From JAGVSV01 sp050952845 (lineage in GTDB: Bacteria > Bacillota > Clostridia > Christensenellales > Aristaeellaceae): a DNA stretch of 64,000 bases. The notes beneath the pieces were generated by a model. It was given only the letters and a program-made list of their open reading frames with translations, did no database searches and was not told the origin of the DNA. This document shows, in pieces, positions 17,417-26,450 of the stretch (position 1 is its first letter; each line of letters opens with the position of its first letter). The stretch lies in assembly GCA_050952845.1 (NCBI GenBank), contig JBMNLP010000001.1, forward strand, positions 2,604,001 to 2,668,000, written 5' to 3'. A program made the translations under genes and the position numbers.

Positions 17417-18490
17417 TTAGAAATCCTTCACAGCCATGTCGACGTGGCGAAGCAGCTTGGGATCGGTTATCAAGTGTTTATATTTTGCCACATATCTTTT
17501 TAATGCCGGTTTGCTTATTGCTTTTGGCACTTCTCCGGCAACACGCAGAAAGTTCTTGTAGAGAAGATTGTCCTTTGCCTCATCACATAGATCAAGACCT
17601 TTACATTCCTCAACAATGATCTGTGTGCTCTCAGCGGTTGCTGCAAATGTATATACTGACTTAATATGATTTATAGAATCATCAGGATTCCAGTCTTCAT
17701 CAAATGCTGCATCAGTACCGAAAAAAATACGATGAGAATGCTTCGTAAAAAAGTCGCGGTAATACTCGTAATTCTCTCTGAAATCGGCGTACATTTCCGC
17801 TCCGGGCGTGATGTCAATGCTGACACCCTCATATTTTGAAAAGAGATCCTCGAGCTTTTCAGGCTTTTCTGACCAAAAGAAAAAGTGTGCAAACGTAACA
17901 TTCAAATGAGGATGCCGGTCCAATACATTGAAAACCTGCTCATACATGCCGTCATACGACATGTAGGTGCCGTCTCCATAGAACCATCCTCGCGCGATAA
18001 ACCGCTCGGGGATTTTATTGATATCCCAGAAGGTTGCGGGATCGGCAACATGCCAGACCATGTGCGTATTTTCTTTTTCGCAAGCTGCAAAGAAGGAGTC
18101 GAAATATTCATCGTCAACATGTATCTGATACTGCTTTTGCTCATACGGTTTTGTTTCAAGCATTTTAATGCCATCAAAACCAATTTCCATCAACTCCTGA
18201 TACTGAGATAAAGGATCCATTCCATCAGGCATGGGGGCAAAAAAAGGTTTTTGGGGATATACAAGCGCGCCATGCGCGTAAGCGGTGGGGTTGTGAAGCT
18301 TGTAGAGCGCAGCAAGGATGTTCTGTGCCGGTCCCAAATCCTGGTGAATGGGAATAGAGCAAATATTAATCGCTTTAAGATTTAACGTTTCCTGAACTTC
18401 ATCAATAGCCGTACAGAAATCTTTTCCACTTTGATCTGCCCAGGAGTGTACGTGCCAATGACTATCGATAACAGGCCGAGTGAATTTCAT
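17417..18490 (-). CDS. Amidohydrolase-family metal-dependent hydrolase
   Basis: About 357 residues from the ATG at 18490 (GGTGAG just upstream; a start 12 bases earlier is also possible). VIDSHWHVHS carries the HxH metal motif of the amidohydrolase_2 family near the N-terminus. Later metal or active-site positions are seen in MVWHVADP, LNVTFAHFFFW and RIFFGTDAAFDEDW (His and the final Asp). This TIM-barrel group covers hydrolases and decarboxylases of small carboxylates or ring compounds; the substrate cannot be read. The gene lies in the AT-rich island and has a good promoter with an operator-like palindrome. Confidence 0.75.
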   Translation of the reverse strand: MKFTRPVIDSHWHVHSWADQSGKDFCTAIDEVQETLNLKAINICSIPIHQDLGPAQNILAALYKLHNPTAYAHGALVYPQKPFFAPMPDGMDPLSQYQELMEIGFDGIKMLETKPYEQKQYQIHVDDEYFDSFFAACEKENTHMVWHVADPATFWDINKIPERFIARGWFYGDGTYMSYDGMYEQVFNVLDRHPHLNVTFAHFFFWSEKPEKLEDLFSKYEGVSIDITPGAEMYADFRENYEYYRDFFTKHSHRIFFGTDAAFDEDWNPDDSINHIKSVYTFAATAESTQIIVEECKGLDLCDEAKDNLLYKNFLRVAGEVPKAISKPALKRYVAKYKHLITDPKLLRHVDMAVKDF

Positions 18491-18560
18491 TTTACTCACC
18501 ATACAAATTGTTTTAATCCACAAGGAAACATGTGCATTCAAACAATCCCTTTCATAAATC

Positions 18561-18601
18561 ATGATAGGTATCATACTATCCTACATATTTGGAAATGTCA
18601 A
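18561..18601 (-). promoter_or_regulatory. Promoter and operator-like palindrome of the amidohydrolase gene
   Basis: On the minus strand TTGACA (18601-18596), 17-base spacer and TAGTAT (18578-18573). ATGATA-GG-TATCAT, an inverted repeat with 6-bp arms, occupies 18561-18574 and overlaps the expected transcription start, a position that suits a repressor. Confidence 0.55.
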
Positions 18602-18671
18602 AATTTTTTAGTTGCATGATGTGGAGAGATGTGGATTAAGAAGCGGCGTTAAGAAGCCAGGGAAACGCGCG

Positions 18672-18700
18672 TTGATAAAGCTACATGTCTGTGTTAGAAT
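18672..18700 (+). promoter_or_regulatory. Promoter of the GGDEF/EAL gene
   Basis: TTGATA (18672-18677), 17-base spacer and TAGAAT (18695-18700). The start codon is 112 bases further on, leaving a long leader. Confidence 0.65.
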
Positions 18701-18706
18701 ACAGGT

Positions 18707-18811
18707 GAAATCTCATAAAAATATGAGATGAAACGGCAGACTTGCTTGTAAGCGAAGGGGAACTGATAATAGCAGAGGTTTGAAACTCTCGCTTTTAGAA
18801 GTGAGAAAACT
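18707..18811 (+). other. Structured 5' leader of the GGDEF/EAL gene, class unknown
   Basis: About 105 bases. ATCTCAT and ATGAGAT form one hairpin (about 18711-18730), and shorter GAG..CTC and CTCGC..GTGAG pairings follow near the start codon. No strong SD is visible (GTGAG only), so translation may depend on RNA folding. It does not show the conserved bases of the c-di-GMP-I or -II riboswitches that I know. Confidence 0.35.
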
Positions 18812-21800
18812 ATGAAACATGACCTTATTCTATCAATCATATATTACCTTTGCGGTTGTTTTTATATGTTTTTTGGTATCTATACGCTGCATATCAACTC
18901 AAAAAGTCATATCAATCAGCGGTTTCTGCTTTTAACACTCTCCATGGCAGCCTGGTCATTTGCATATTCCTTTTCATATTCTGAGCCTACAGCGGAGGCA
19001 CGTGCTTTTTGGAATTCTTTCTCCGTTTTCGGTTGGGGTGCATTTTACAGCTTTTTCCTTCACTTTGCGTTAACCCTGACAAATAACAGACTTCTGAACA
19101 AGCCAAGCAAAATTGTTTTATTCTATTTACCTGCTCTTATCAGCATCATTCTGTTTGCTCCCTTTGGATATTTTGCAGACATACAATATGAACTGGTACC
19201 GAGCGACAGCGGTTTGAGAGACTTTCTTTCCGCGAATATTGGACAGATTTGGATTGCCTTATATTCCACTATATATTCAGTTGCTGCTGTAATATTGCTT
19301 GTTCGCTGGTGGAAAAAAATCGAACCTCGTATGCCTCTGAAGCGGCATGTAACATATTTCCTCATATCCATCATCGTTCCCTTTTTTATGGGATCGATAA
19401 CAGATGTTTTTTCCGATGTTATAGGATTGAATCAGATTCCCAGATTGACAATTGTGCTTTTGGTTTCTCCTGCAGTCTTGTTGTTTACAACGTTGAGGAA
19501 ATTCGGGTTGCTTCTTGAAAGAGCCAAGATAGAATTCTTCCCTCAGGCTTCCGGAACCATGCAGGAAGAAAGCCGATTGCGTTTGTTTCAAACTGCAGCA
19601 GCCATGTTTACAATTGGTGCCGCAGGATCCTTTTTTTCTGAATATTTTATTGCAGGAAGGAGTTTTACAAGTGAGTTTTTGCTCGCGTTAGTTGTGTGGA
19701 TTTTAGGCATATGGTTGCTGTTTATACCGCATGTGGCAAAAAAACATACAACTCAGAATACCCTCTTCCTGATCACAAGCATAGTGGGCATGACTTTTTT
19801 CATAGTTAATGAGATTGATACGGGAGCAACAACAGTATGGGCAGTGTATATAGCGTTTCTGCTGTGTTCCATTGTCCTTGATAGTAAGGTCCATACTTTT
19901 ATATTTTTGGTCATTACCCTGTTCATTCAAGTTGTTCTTGGTATTCTTTACCCGGAAGTTTCTGCCACCATCGATAATGTTCAGTATTTGAAAAGGATTT
20001 TTATTATTGTACTTTCTTATTTTGCTGTGCGATATCTTACGAATGAATATGCTTCAAAGCTGCGGGGATATCAAAGATTTTCAAAAGAACAGGAAACGCT
20101 TGAAAAGATTTCAACCAGCTTCATTTCAGTTCATAATGAAAATGCCAAAGAGAAAATCGATAAAATGTTTGAAATGTCTGCCGAAGTACTTCATTTTGAC
20201 AACGCATATTTGTTTGAGTTCGACGCAGGTTATGAAAATGCAACAATTCTCAATATGTATGTAAGAGATATTGAAAATACATCACCTCCCTTTTATCCGG
20301 GAACAAAGTTTAAGACAGCAGATTTTCCCGAAGCTCAATCCCTGATAGCTCAACACTCGCCTATACTGTGCGAAGATGTCACGAATGTTCCCGTTGACAA
20401 GGCCGGAAACCAAAAAAACTTTTTCTTGTCAAGAGGAATACATTCCTTCTTTGCACTGCCAATCATCATCGACAAAAAAACAAATGGATTCTTTGTTATT
20501 GAATACAAAGACCGAAGCGATGAAAGATTCACAGAAAGCCGATTGCACTTTTTGAAAATTATTACAAATATATTGGGAGACACAAGGAAGAAGATCTTAT
20601 ATGAAGAAATGCTATACAATTTTGCTTATTTTGATCAATCTACAAAATTAGCGAACAGGAATATGCTCAAAAAAAACTTGGAGGAAATGATATCTAACAG
20701 AAAAGAATCAGAAAAACTGGTGGTTTTTGATGTTGAGCTGGACAATCTAAGGATGATTAATGATACCTTCGGGCACAGTATAGGGGAGCAGATCGTCATA
20801 GAATCGGCATCAATTCTAAAAGGTCTGATGAAGGATGGATGTAGTATATCAAGGGTTGGTGAAGAAAAATTTGTTATTGTAATGCCCATTGCGGAAACTG
20901 CCGAGCAAATAAATGCGTGTGCGAATAAAATCGTTGACGCTTTTTCTGATCCCATACTGCCCAGGGAAGGAATAGAAGCATTATTTGTTACCGTCAATGT
21001 AGGCATATCCGTGTATCCGGATGATGGAAGAGATGTGGACACTCTTTTGAGGAATGCTGATTTGGCAGGATATGAAGCGAAATCTTCTCACAATAAAATC
21101 GTTTTCTGTTCGGAGCAGCTTAAAAGCCGTACTGAGGAAAATACTTTACTCACGAATAGGCTTTTCCATTCATTGCAGAATGAAGAGTTTTCTCTGGAAT
21201 TTCAGCCCCAGATTAGTTGCAGCACGGGAAAAACCGTCGGGATTGAAGCCTTGCTCAGATGGAATTTTGATGACAAAAAAAGAATACCGCCAAATACATT
21301 TATCCCCATCCTTGAGCAAACGGGATTGATTTATCATGTTGGGCTCTGGGTGCTGGAACAAGCGCTTCAAGAGCATAACAGGCTGATTGCAAAGGGCTTT
21401 CCGCCTCTTCGCATTTCTGTGAATTTATCGGTTGTACAATTCCAGGAAGAAGGTTTTATTTGCGATGTTAGAAACATCATAGAGGAAAGCAGGGTAAATC
21501 CAAAGTATATCGAGATGGAAATTACAGAAAGCTTGCTGTCTAAAAACCCTGAGGATGTGCTTGAAAAAATATACCAATTGAAAGAGTTGGGAATCAGCAT
21601 TGCCATCGATGATTTCGGCAGAGGATACTCATCATTACATCGGTTGAAGTTGGTGCCATTTGACAGAATCAAAATAGATAAAGATATTATTGACTATATA
21701 GATTTGAAAGGAAACGAAGCGCCTATCACGGAAGTTATTATTTTATTGGCCAGGGCTTTCAGTGCGGATACTACGGCAGAAGGCGTGGAAACAAAAGAGC

Positions 21801-21916
21801 AAGCTGATTTTTTGAGAAACATAGCCTGCGATGAAATACAAGGGTACTATTATTCGAAGCCCTTGTCGGCAGAAGCGCTGGAAGAATTCCTTAAAAAGAA
21901 TGATATGGCATCTTGA
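18812..21916 (+). CDS. Membrane c-di-GMP protein: 7TM-like, GAF, degenerate GGDEF, EAL
   Basis: 1034 residues. The N-terminal ~370 residues hold many membrane segments and resemble the 7TM module of sensor kinases. A GAF-like domain follows at about 420-590, then a GGDEF domain where the signature is changed to GEEKF (residues 683-687), so cyclase activity is unlikely. An EAL domain follows with E812-A-L-L, EMEITESLL, IAIDDFGRGYSSLHRLK, DRIKIDKDII and TTAEGVETKEQ, i.e. the expected metal and catalytic residues. It is therefore probably a c-di-GMP phosphodiesterase controlled by the membrane/GAF part. AT-rich and in the tRNA-Leu island, unlike the genes that follow. Confidence 0.87.
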   Translation: MKHDLILSIIYYLCGCFYMFFGIYTLHINSKSHINQRFLLLTLSMAAWSFAYSFSYSEPTAEARAFWNSFSVFGWGAFYSFFLHFALTLTNNRLLNKPSKIVLFYLPALISIILFAPFGYFADIQYELVPSDSGLRDFLSANIGQIWIALYSTIYSVAAVILLVRWWKKIEPRMPLKRHVTYFLISIIVPFFMGSITDVFSDVIGLNQIPRLTIVLLVSPAVLLFTTLRKFGLLLERAKIEFFPQASGTMQEESRLRLFQTAAAMFTIGAAGSFFSEYFIAGRSFTSEFLLALVVWILGIWLLFIPHVAKKHTTQNTLFLITSIVGMTFFIVNEIDTGATTVWAVYIAFLLCSIVLDSKVHTFIFLVITLFIQVVLGILYPEVSATIDNVQYLKRIFIIVLSYFAVRYLTNEYASKLRGYQRFSKEQETLEKISTSFISVHNENAKEKIDKMFEMSAEVLHFDNAYLFEFDAGYENATILNMYVRDIENTSPPFYPGTKFKTADFPEAQSLIAQHSPILCEDVTNVPVDKAGNQKNFFLSRGIHSFFALPIIIDKKTNGFFVIEYKDRSDERFTESRLHFLKIITNILGDTRKKILYEEMLYNFAYFDQSTKLANRNMLKKNLEEMISNRKESEKLVVFDVELDNLRMINDTFGHSIGEQIVIESASILKGLMKDGCSISRVGEEKFVIVMPIAETAEQINACANKIVDAFSDPILPREGIEALFVTVNVGISVYPDDGRDVDTLLRNADLAGYEAKSSHNKIVFCSEQLKSRTEENTLLTNRLFHSLQNEEFSLEFQPQISCSTGKTVGIEALLRWNFDDKKRIPPNTFIPILEQTGLIYHVGLWVLEQALQEHNRLIAKGFPPLRISVNLSVVQFQEEGFICDVRNIIEESRVNPKYIEMEITESLLSKNPEDVLEKIYQLKELGISIAIDDFGRGYSSLHRLKLVPFDRIKIDKDIIDYIDLKGNEAPITEVIILLARAFSADTTAEGVETKEQADFLRNIACDEIQGYYYSKPLSAEALEEFLKKNDMAS

Positions 21917-22008
21917 TTCAATCGTTACAAAAGAAGAAAATTCGTCAAACAAACAGGACAATCGCTTACGAATGCTTGAGGCCGTCAAAGTGAGCATAAA
22001 ACTTGTCC

Positions 22009-22037
22009 TTGAGAAGCCTGCCCGGCTTTGCTATAAT
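22009..22037 (+). promoter_or_regulatory. Promoter of the envelope-glycan gene group
   Basis: TTGAGA (22009-22014), 17-base spacer and a perfect TATAAT (22032-22037), 32 bases before the start at 22069. Confidence 0.75.
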
Positions 22038-22068
22038 CTACTCAGCACACATGACAAGGAGCACACAC

Positions 22069-23040
22069 ATGAAGCCACGCATTCGCATCCTGACCTACAT
22101 CGTCCTCACTGCTTTGCTGGCGGGCGCCTGCCTGGCTACCGCCAAGGCCAGCCAGCCCGAAGGATTTCCGCAGCTGAACGCCGAAGGGTTTTTGCCGCCG
22201 GGCGGTGCAGAATTTGTGTTCGAGGATGCTGAAAACGGCCTGTGGCGCTACGCCTCCGACACGCTCCGCATCGAAATCAAACGAATAGCCGACCCGGATG
22301 CCAAGCTGCGCTATCTTACCGCGGAGATATTCGTCAAGCCGGGCTCGGAAGGGTTCCGGACATTCCCCCACGATGCCGACAACATGCTGAAAGCCGGCAA
22401 GCGGTATGTGGAAAAACCGGTGAACATCGCAAAAAACAACAAGTTGGTCTTTGCCTTTGACGGCGACTACTTCCTGTACCGGGTGCGGCGCAAAGCTGAC
22501 GTGAAAACCTATTCCGTCGGCGTGGTCATCCGCCAGGGACAGGTGCTGGTGGACAACCCGCCCTCCCCCAAGCGGACAAATTACCCGCCGCTGGACATGC
22601 TGGCGCTGTACCCGGACGGCGACATGCGCGTATACGCAGCGCTGGAAAAAACCGCGCAGGAATTGCTGGATGAAGGCGCCCGGGACGTGCTCTCCTTCGG
22701 CCCCATCTTAGTGCGCGATGGAGACGTTAAAACCGACTACACCACCTACGGCACCTCGCTGCAGCCCCGCGCCGCCATCGGCATGGTGGAAAAAGGGCAC
22801 TATTGGTGCGTCATTGTAGAGGGGCGGATCCGCGAAAGCAAGGGTATGACCTGTCACCAGCTGGCCGAGCTGATGGGCAGCCTGGGCTGCAGCATGGCTT
22901 TCAACTTAGATGGCGGCTGGACCAGCGCCATGGTGTTCATGGGCAAGCAGCTCAACCAGCTGGATAAAAGCGGCGTACACGACAACGCCCGCCCCCAGAA
23001 CGAAGTGATGGGCGTGGGCAGGACAGCTTGGTATGATTAA
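22069..23040 (+). CDS. Secreted phosphodiester glycosidase-like (NAGPA domain) protein
   Basis: 323 residues from the ATG at 22069, chosen for AAGGAG 7 bases upstream and the signal peptide that follows (MKPRIRILTYIVLTALLAGA). The C-terminal half is typical of the NAGPA/DUF2233 family: VLSFGPILVRDGDV, RAAIGMVEKGHYWCVIVEGR, LAELMGSLGCSMAFNLDGGW and NEVMGVGR. Proteins of this family remove a sugar from a phosphodiester, as in the mammalian uncovering enzyme; bacterial members act on envelope or exopolymer glycans. Its stop overlaps the next start, so it heads a tightly coupled three-gene operon. Confidence 0.8.
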   Translation: MKPRIRILTYIVLTALLAGACLATAKASQPEGFPQLNAEGFLPPGGAEFVFEDAENGLWRYASDTLRIEIKRIADPDAKLRYLTAEIFVKPGSEGFRTFPHDADNMLKAGKRYVEKPVNIAKNNKLVFAFDGDYFLYRVRRKADVKTYSVGVVIRQGQVLVDNPPSPKRTNYPPLDMLALYPDGDMRVYAALEKTAQELLDEGARDVLSFGPILVRDGDVKTDYTTYGTSLQPRAAIGMVEKGHYWCVIVEGRIRESKGMTCHQLAELMGSLGCSMAFNLDGGWTSAMVFMGKQLNQLDKSGVHDNARPQNEVMGVGRTAWYD

Positions 23041-24109
23041 GCGCCTGTTGCTGCCTGTGCTCTGCGCGGTGTGCCTGTCTGCCGCAGCGCCTGCGCACGC
23101 CGTGGAGCCGGCAAGCCCCGTCAAAACCGTGCAGCTGACCTTTGCCGGCGACTGCACGCTGGGCGGGCATGAGGGGTGGATGAACTACTCCGTCGGCACC
23201 TTTAAGGTGATGCAACAGCAGGTGGGCAACTACAGTTATTTTTTGGAAAAGGTACAGCCTATTTTTGCCGCCGACGACCTCACCCTGGTGAACTTAGAGG
23301 GCGTGCTGTCCGACAGCGCCAGGGGGCTGAACCCCGAGCGAAAATGGAACTTCCGCGGCACGACGGACTATGTGCGCGTGCTGACGGAAGGCAGCGTGGA
23401 GGCGGTAACGCTGGGCAACAACCACGCCCGGGACTTTGGCAACCATGGCCTCGCCAGCACCAAGGACACGCTTGCAAAAGCCGGCGTTGGTTATTGCGTG
23501 GACAAGGACGTGTTCTTCTTTGAAAAGGACGGCGTGCGCATTGCCTTCTTAGGCTTTTGGGAAACATCCTTCAACAGCCACAAAGCCTGGATCAAAACCG
23601 AAATCCCCAGGCTGAAAGCCGAAGAAGGATGCAGCGCCGTGGTGCTGCTATACCATGGCGGGCGCGAGTACAGGCAAAAGCACGGCAGCACGCAAACCGA
23701 CAACATGCGCTATGCCATCGACTGCGGAGCCGACCTGGTCATCGGCCACCACCCGCATGTGATACAGGGCATCGAAATCTACAAGAACCGCACCATCTTC
23801 TACAGCCTGGGCAACTTCTGCTACGGCGGCAACCGCAAGCCGCGAACCATCGAATACCCTGCCCTGATCGCCGGCATCGAGATGGGCTTTGACGAAACAG
23901 GCTATCTGTATCAGCAGGCCACGATCCACCCCTGCCATATATCGGGCACATCGCCCCGGAACAACTACCAACCCCATCTCGTTGAAGGTGCGCTGGCGGA
24001 CGAGGTGATGGCCCTGGTGCAGGCGGATACGCCGTTTCCGCTCAACTCCTGGCAGGCAGGGGTCGGCGCGGTGCAGGACAGGCTGTATCGAAACGGAGGG
24101 GAGAGATGA
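23033..24109 (+). CDS. Secreted CapA-family protein
   Basis: 358 residues with signal peptide (MIKRLLLPVLCAVCLSAAAP). LTFAGDCTLGG at the mature N-terminus, VNLEGVL, VTLGNNHARDFG, and GADLVIGHHPHVIQGIEIY with IFYSLGNF are the motifs of the CapA/PgsA metallophosphatase-like family, known from poly-gamma-glutamate capsule synthesis. It overlaps the upstream gene by 8 bases and the next gene by 4. No other capsule genes (CapB/CapC) are present, so it is more likely to act in trimming or anchoring an envelope polymer than in making poly-gamma-glutamate. That role is inference. Confidence 0.82.
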   Translation: MIKRLLLPVLCAVCLSAAAPAHAVEPASPVKTVQLTFAGDCTLGGHEGWMNYSVGTFKVMQQQVGNYSYFLEKVQPIFAADDLTLVNLEGVLSDSARGLNPERKWNFRGTTDYVRVLTEGSVEAVTLGNNHARDFGNHGLASTKDTLAKAGVGYCVDKDVFFFEKDGVRIAFLGFWETSFNSHKAWIKTEIPRLKAEEGCSAVVLLYHGGREYRQKHGSTQTDNMRYAIDCGADLVIGHHPHVIQGIEIYKNRTIFYSLGNFCYGGNRKPRTIEYPALIAGIEMGFDETGYLYQQATIHPCHISGTSPRNNYQPHLVEGALADEVMALVQADTPFPLNSWQAGVGAVQDRLYRNGGER

Positions 24110-25287
24110 TGCGATACAATCGACTGATCATTCTTCTTCTGGCGCTTCTTCAAGCCTGGCCTTTAACGGCTTTCGCTCAGGATGAAGCGCAGGATTTAAC
24201 CGCCCAGGCTGTGATAACCGTAAGTTCAAAAGCTTTTTCCATGGAACGGCTGCGCGACCGTGATTATACAACCCAATGGATTGGTGAGGGCAGAAACAAA
24301 TCCATTCACATACAGAGCGATGCCGCATTGTACGGGCTCTATATCTGCTTTTCCCAGGAACCGCGGGCATGGATCTTAGAGGAATATCTTGGCGACACCT
24401 GGCAAATGACAACCATTGAGCGCAGCAATTATCAGCATCAATATGTGGCGCTGAAAGGAACAAACAATATCCGCATCAAACCGGAGGGCAAAAACCAGAA
24501 ATGGTTTAGCGTCAGCGAGCTGTTTGTCTATGGCGAAGGCGCTGTCCCCTCCCATGTGCAGCGCTGGCAGGAGCCGGCTGCCCGCAATGACATGATGATA
24601 TTTTTCGCGCATCCCGATGACGAAGCGCTTTTCTTTGGCGGTGCCATCCCCACTTACGCAGGACAGCGGCAGCTCGACGTTGTAGCTGTATGCCTAAACG
24701 ACGCTACACCGGTCAGGAAAACAGAACTGCTGAATTCGCTCTGGACCATGGGGCTGCGCACCTATCCGGTATTCGGACCTTTTTACGATGCATACTCCCT
24801 CAATCTGGCTAAGGCATATCAACATGCAGGCGAAAACAAAGCCAAACGCTTTGCTGTCGGCATCTTTCGCCAGTTTAAGCCTTCGGTGGTCATCACGCAT
24901 GATCAAAACGGCGAGTATGGGCATGGCATGCACAGAATGTGCGCTGCGACTGCCTTGTATGCATTCGATGTAGCCGCTGATCCTGAACGGTTTTCGGACA
25001 GTGCCCAGGCATACGGCGCATTTCAGGTCAGCAAACTGTACCTGCACCTGTATCCTGAAAATACCATCGTCATGGACTGGGATGTCCCCCTGCCCTTTTT
25101 TGCAGGCCGAACAGGCTTTGAGATGGCTCAGGAGGCATACCAGCATCACCGCACCCAGCACAGATACGAACAGTATCAGGTGGAGCCCAGGGACAGCAAG
25201 TATTCCAGTTATCACTTCGGATTAGCAAAAACAAACGTGGGACCGGACGTTCTGAAAAACGATCTGATGGAAAACGTGGGTTTTTGA
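24106..25287 (+). CDS. Secreted PIG-L family deacetylase with N-terminal sugar-binding-like domain
   Basis: 393 residues with a signal peptide ending near AFAQ. Residues ~28-150 look like a small jelly-roll or discoidin-like domain (RLRDRDYTTQWIGEG; VSELFVYGEG). From about 160 the PIG-L/LmbE fold starts: FFAHPDDEALFFGGAIP holds the AHPDDE zinc motif, and HDQNGEYGHGMHRM holds the distal His. Such enzymes remove acetyl groups from N-acetyl-glucosamine units. With the NAGPA-like and CapA-like genes upstream it forms a secreted set that probably edits one envelope glycan. GGAGGGGAGAG precedes the ATG. Confidence 0.85.
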   Translation: MMRYNRLIILLLALLQAWPLTAFAQDEAQDLTAQAVITVSSKAFSMERLRDRDYTTQWIGEGRNKSIHIQSDAALYGLYICFSQEPRAWILEEYLGDTWQMTTIERSNYQHQYVALKGTNNIRIKPEGKNQKWFSVSELFVYGEGAVPSHVQRWQEPAARNDMMIFFAHPDDEALFFGGAIPTYAGQRQLDVVAVCLNDATPVRKTELLNSLWTMGLRTYPVFGPFYDAYSLNLAKAYQHAGENKAKRFAVGIFRQFKPSVVITHDQNGEYGHGMHRMCAATALYAFDVAADPERFSDSAQAYGAFQVSKLYLHLYPENTIVMDWDVPLPFFAGRTGFEMAQEAYQHHRTQHRYEQYQVEPRDSKYSSYHFGLAKTNVGPDVLKNDLMENVGF

Positions 25288-25363
25288 ACAAGGGGTTGAT
25301 GGATGCTTTACAGCCGCCGGTAAACCCCGCAGGGCTGTTATCGCGGCGCCGGTCCGTGTCTTA

Positions 25364-25523
25364 TACCAACGTAAAACATGAATGCATCCAAAGGGACGAG
25401 GGATTTTGGCCTGCAGCAAGGAGCAGACGAGGGAAGCGTAGCAGCGCTACGCTGACCGAGCAGCCGACGATGCTGCAAGGCAAAAGACCCGGCACGACGA
25501 TGCGTTCATGTTTGGAGTTGGTA
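25364..25523. repeat. Family A miniature element, copy 1 (160 bp)
   Basis: Begins TACCAACGTAAAACAT and ends ATGTTTGGAGTTGGTA; the termini are imperfect inverted repeats. TTA flanks both sides (25361-25363 and 25524-25526) as a 3-bp direct repeat, i.e. a likely target duplication. Inside is the perfect hairpin AGCGTAGC-AGC-GCTACGCT flanked by a longer pairing of TTTTGGCCTGCAGC with GCTGCAAGGCAAAA type. No coding capacity. The right-hand TTA is also the stop codon of the LRR gene. Confidence 0.85.
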
Positions 25524-26387
25524 TTACTGCTCCGGCGCATCAAACGGTTCATAGACGCCGGTTGAAAACATCCGCCGGATGATGGTGTACCTGGGATGAT
25601 CGCGCCAGCCAAAGTCGGTGCTGCGGCTCCACTCATATTGTATGCGGCAGCCGGGCAGCGCAGCCTCCAGCTCCGCTTTCTGGCTTTCTGTCAGGAAGTT
25701 GTCCGGCAGCCACAGGCGCTCCAGTTTTTTCAGCTGCAGCAGCGGCGTCACATCGGATACCCGGACGCGGCAGATGTTCAAGTCCCTCAGGTTGTGCAAC
25801 TCGGCGAGAGGGCTGAGGTCGGTGAAGTCGTTCATGAACAGCTCTAAGTACTCTAACTCCTTCAGCTCGGCCAGGGGCGTCAGATCGGTGATATGATTGT
25901 CTGCCAGTATCAGCACCCGCAGTAGCGGCGCTTCCAGCAGAAAGGTTAAATCCCGGATGTTGTTATGCCCCAAATCCAGCGCACGAAGCTCCGGCATCAG
26001 ATGCAGGTAAGCAAAGCGTTTCTCGGAATAACGCGGGTCGCTCAGCCTGTTCAGGGTGGAATAGGCCGTCTGCGCAGTGGATACCGTACCCCTGGCAAAG
26101 GGGAATTTGCAGCCGAAGGCGATGTCCGGGTAGGCGGCCTGCAACGCCTCTAACTGGGCAATGGACAGGCGGCTGCCGAACATGCGCACTTCCTTCAAAT
26201 TGGGCAGCTGGTCGAGATATCCGCGCAGCCGGTCGATATCAACGATGCGCTTGTCGCCCAAATCCAACACAGCGGCTCCCCTGTCCACCGTTACATCCTG
26301 ATACAGCGTCAGGGTATCCGCCAGGCACAGCCAGGGCAGCAGCGCCATCAGCAGGCAAGCCAGTGCCGGCCGTATTTTCATCCTCAT
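25524..26387 (-). CDS. Secreted leucine-rich-repeat protein
   Basis: 287 residues from the ATG at 26387 (GGGAG 7 bases upstream), with a signal peptide ending near CLADT. At least five leucine-rich repeats of the internalin-like type are visible from about residue 115 on: LRALDLGHNNIRDLTFLLEA, LRVLILADNHITDLTPLAEL, LEYLELFMNDFTDLSPLAEL, LRDLNICRVRVSDVTPLLQL and LERLWLPDNFL. It probably binds a protein or polymer outside the cell. The stop codon coincides with the edge of the family A element. No cell-wall anchor motif is seen. Confidence 0.8.
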   Translation of the reverse strand: MRMKIRPALACLLMALLPWLCLADTLTLYQDVTVDRGAAVLDLGDKRIVDIDRLRGYLDQLPNLKEVRMFGSRLSIAQLEALQAAYPDIAFGCKFPFARGTVSTAQTAYSTLNRLSDPRYSEKRFAYLHLMPELRALDLGHNNIRDLTFLLEAPLLRVLILADNHITDLTPLAELKELEYLELFMNDFTDLSPLAELHNLRDLNICRVRVSDVTPLLQLKKLERLWLPDNFLTESQKAELEAALPGCRIQYEWSRSTDFGWRDHPRYTIIRRMFSTGVYEPFDAPEQ

Positions 26388-26410
26388 ATGGTTTCTCCCT
26401 GCCATTCCCT

Positions 26411-26450
26411 AATCGCCGGCAACGCCTCCGAAGAAGCATTGCCGGCGATT
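26411..26450. terminator. Long hairpin between LRR gene and MocA operon
   Basis: AATCGCCGGCAA (26411-26422) pairs perfectly with TTGCCGGCGATT (26439-26450) around a 16-base loop. It lies downstream of the operon ending at 26628 on the minus strand and could terminate it, though no U run follows. Confidence 0.45.

Noticed and set aside
18707..18811. Possible c-di-GMP riboswitch before the EAL gene
   Set aside because: The conserved bases of c-di-GMP-I and -II aptamers are not present; kept only as an unassigned leader.
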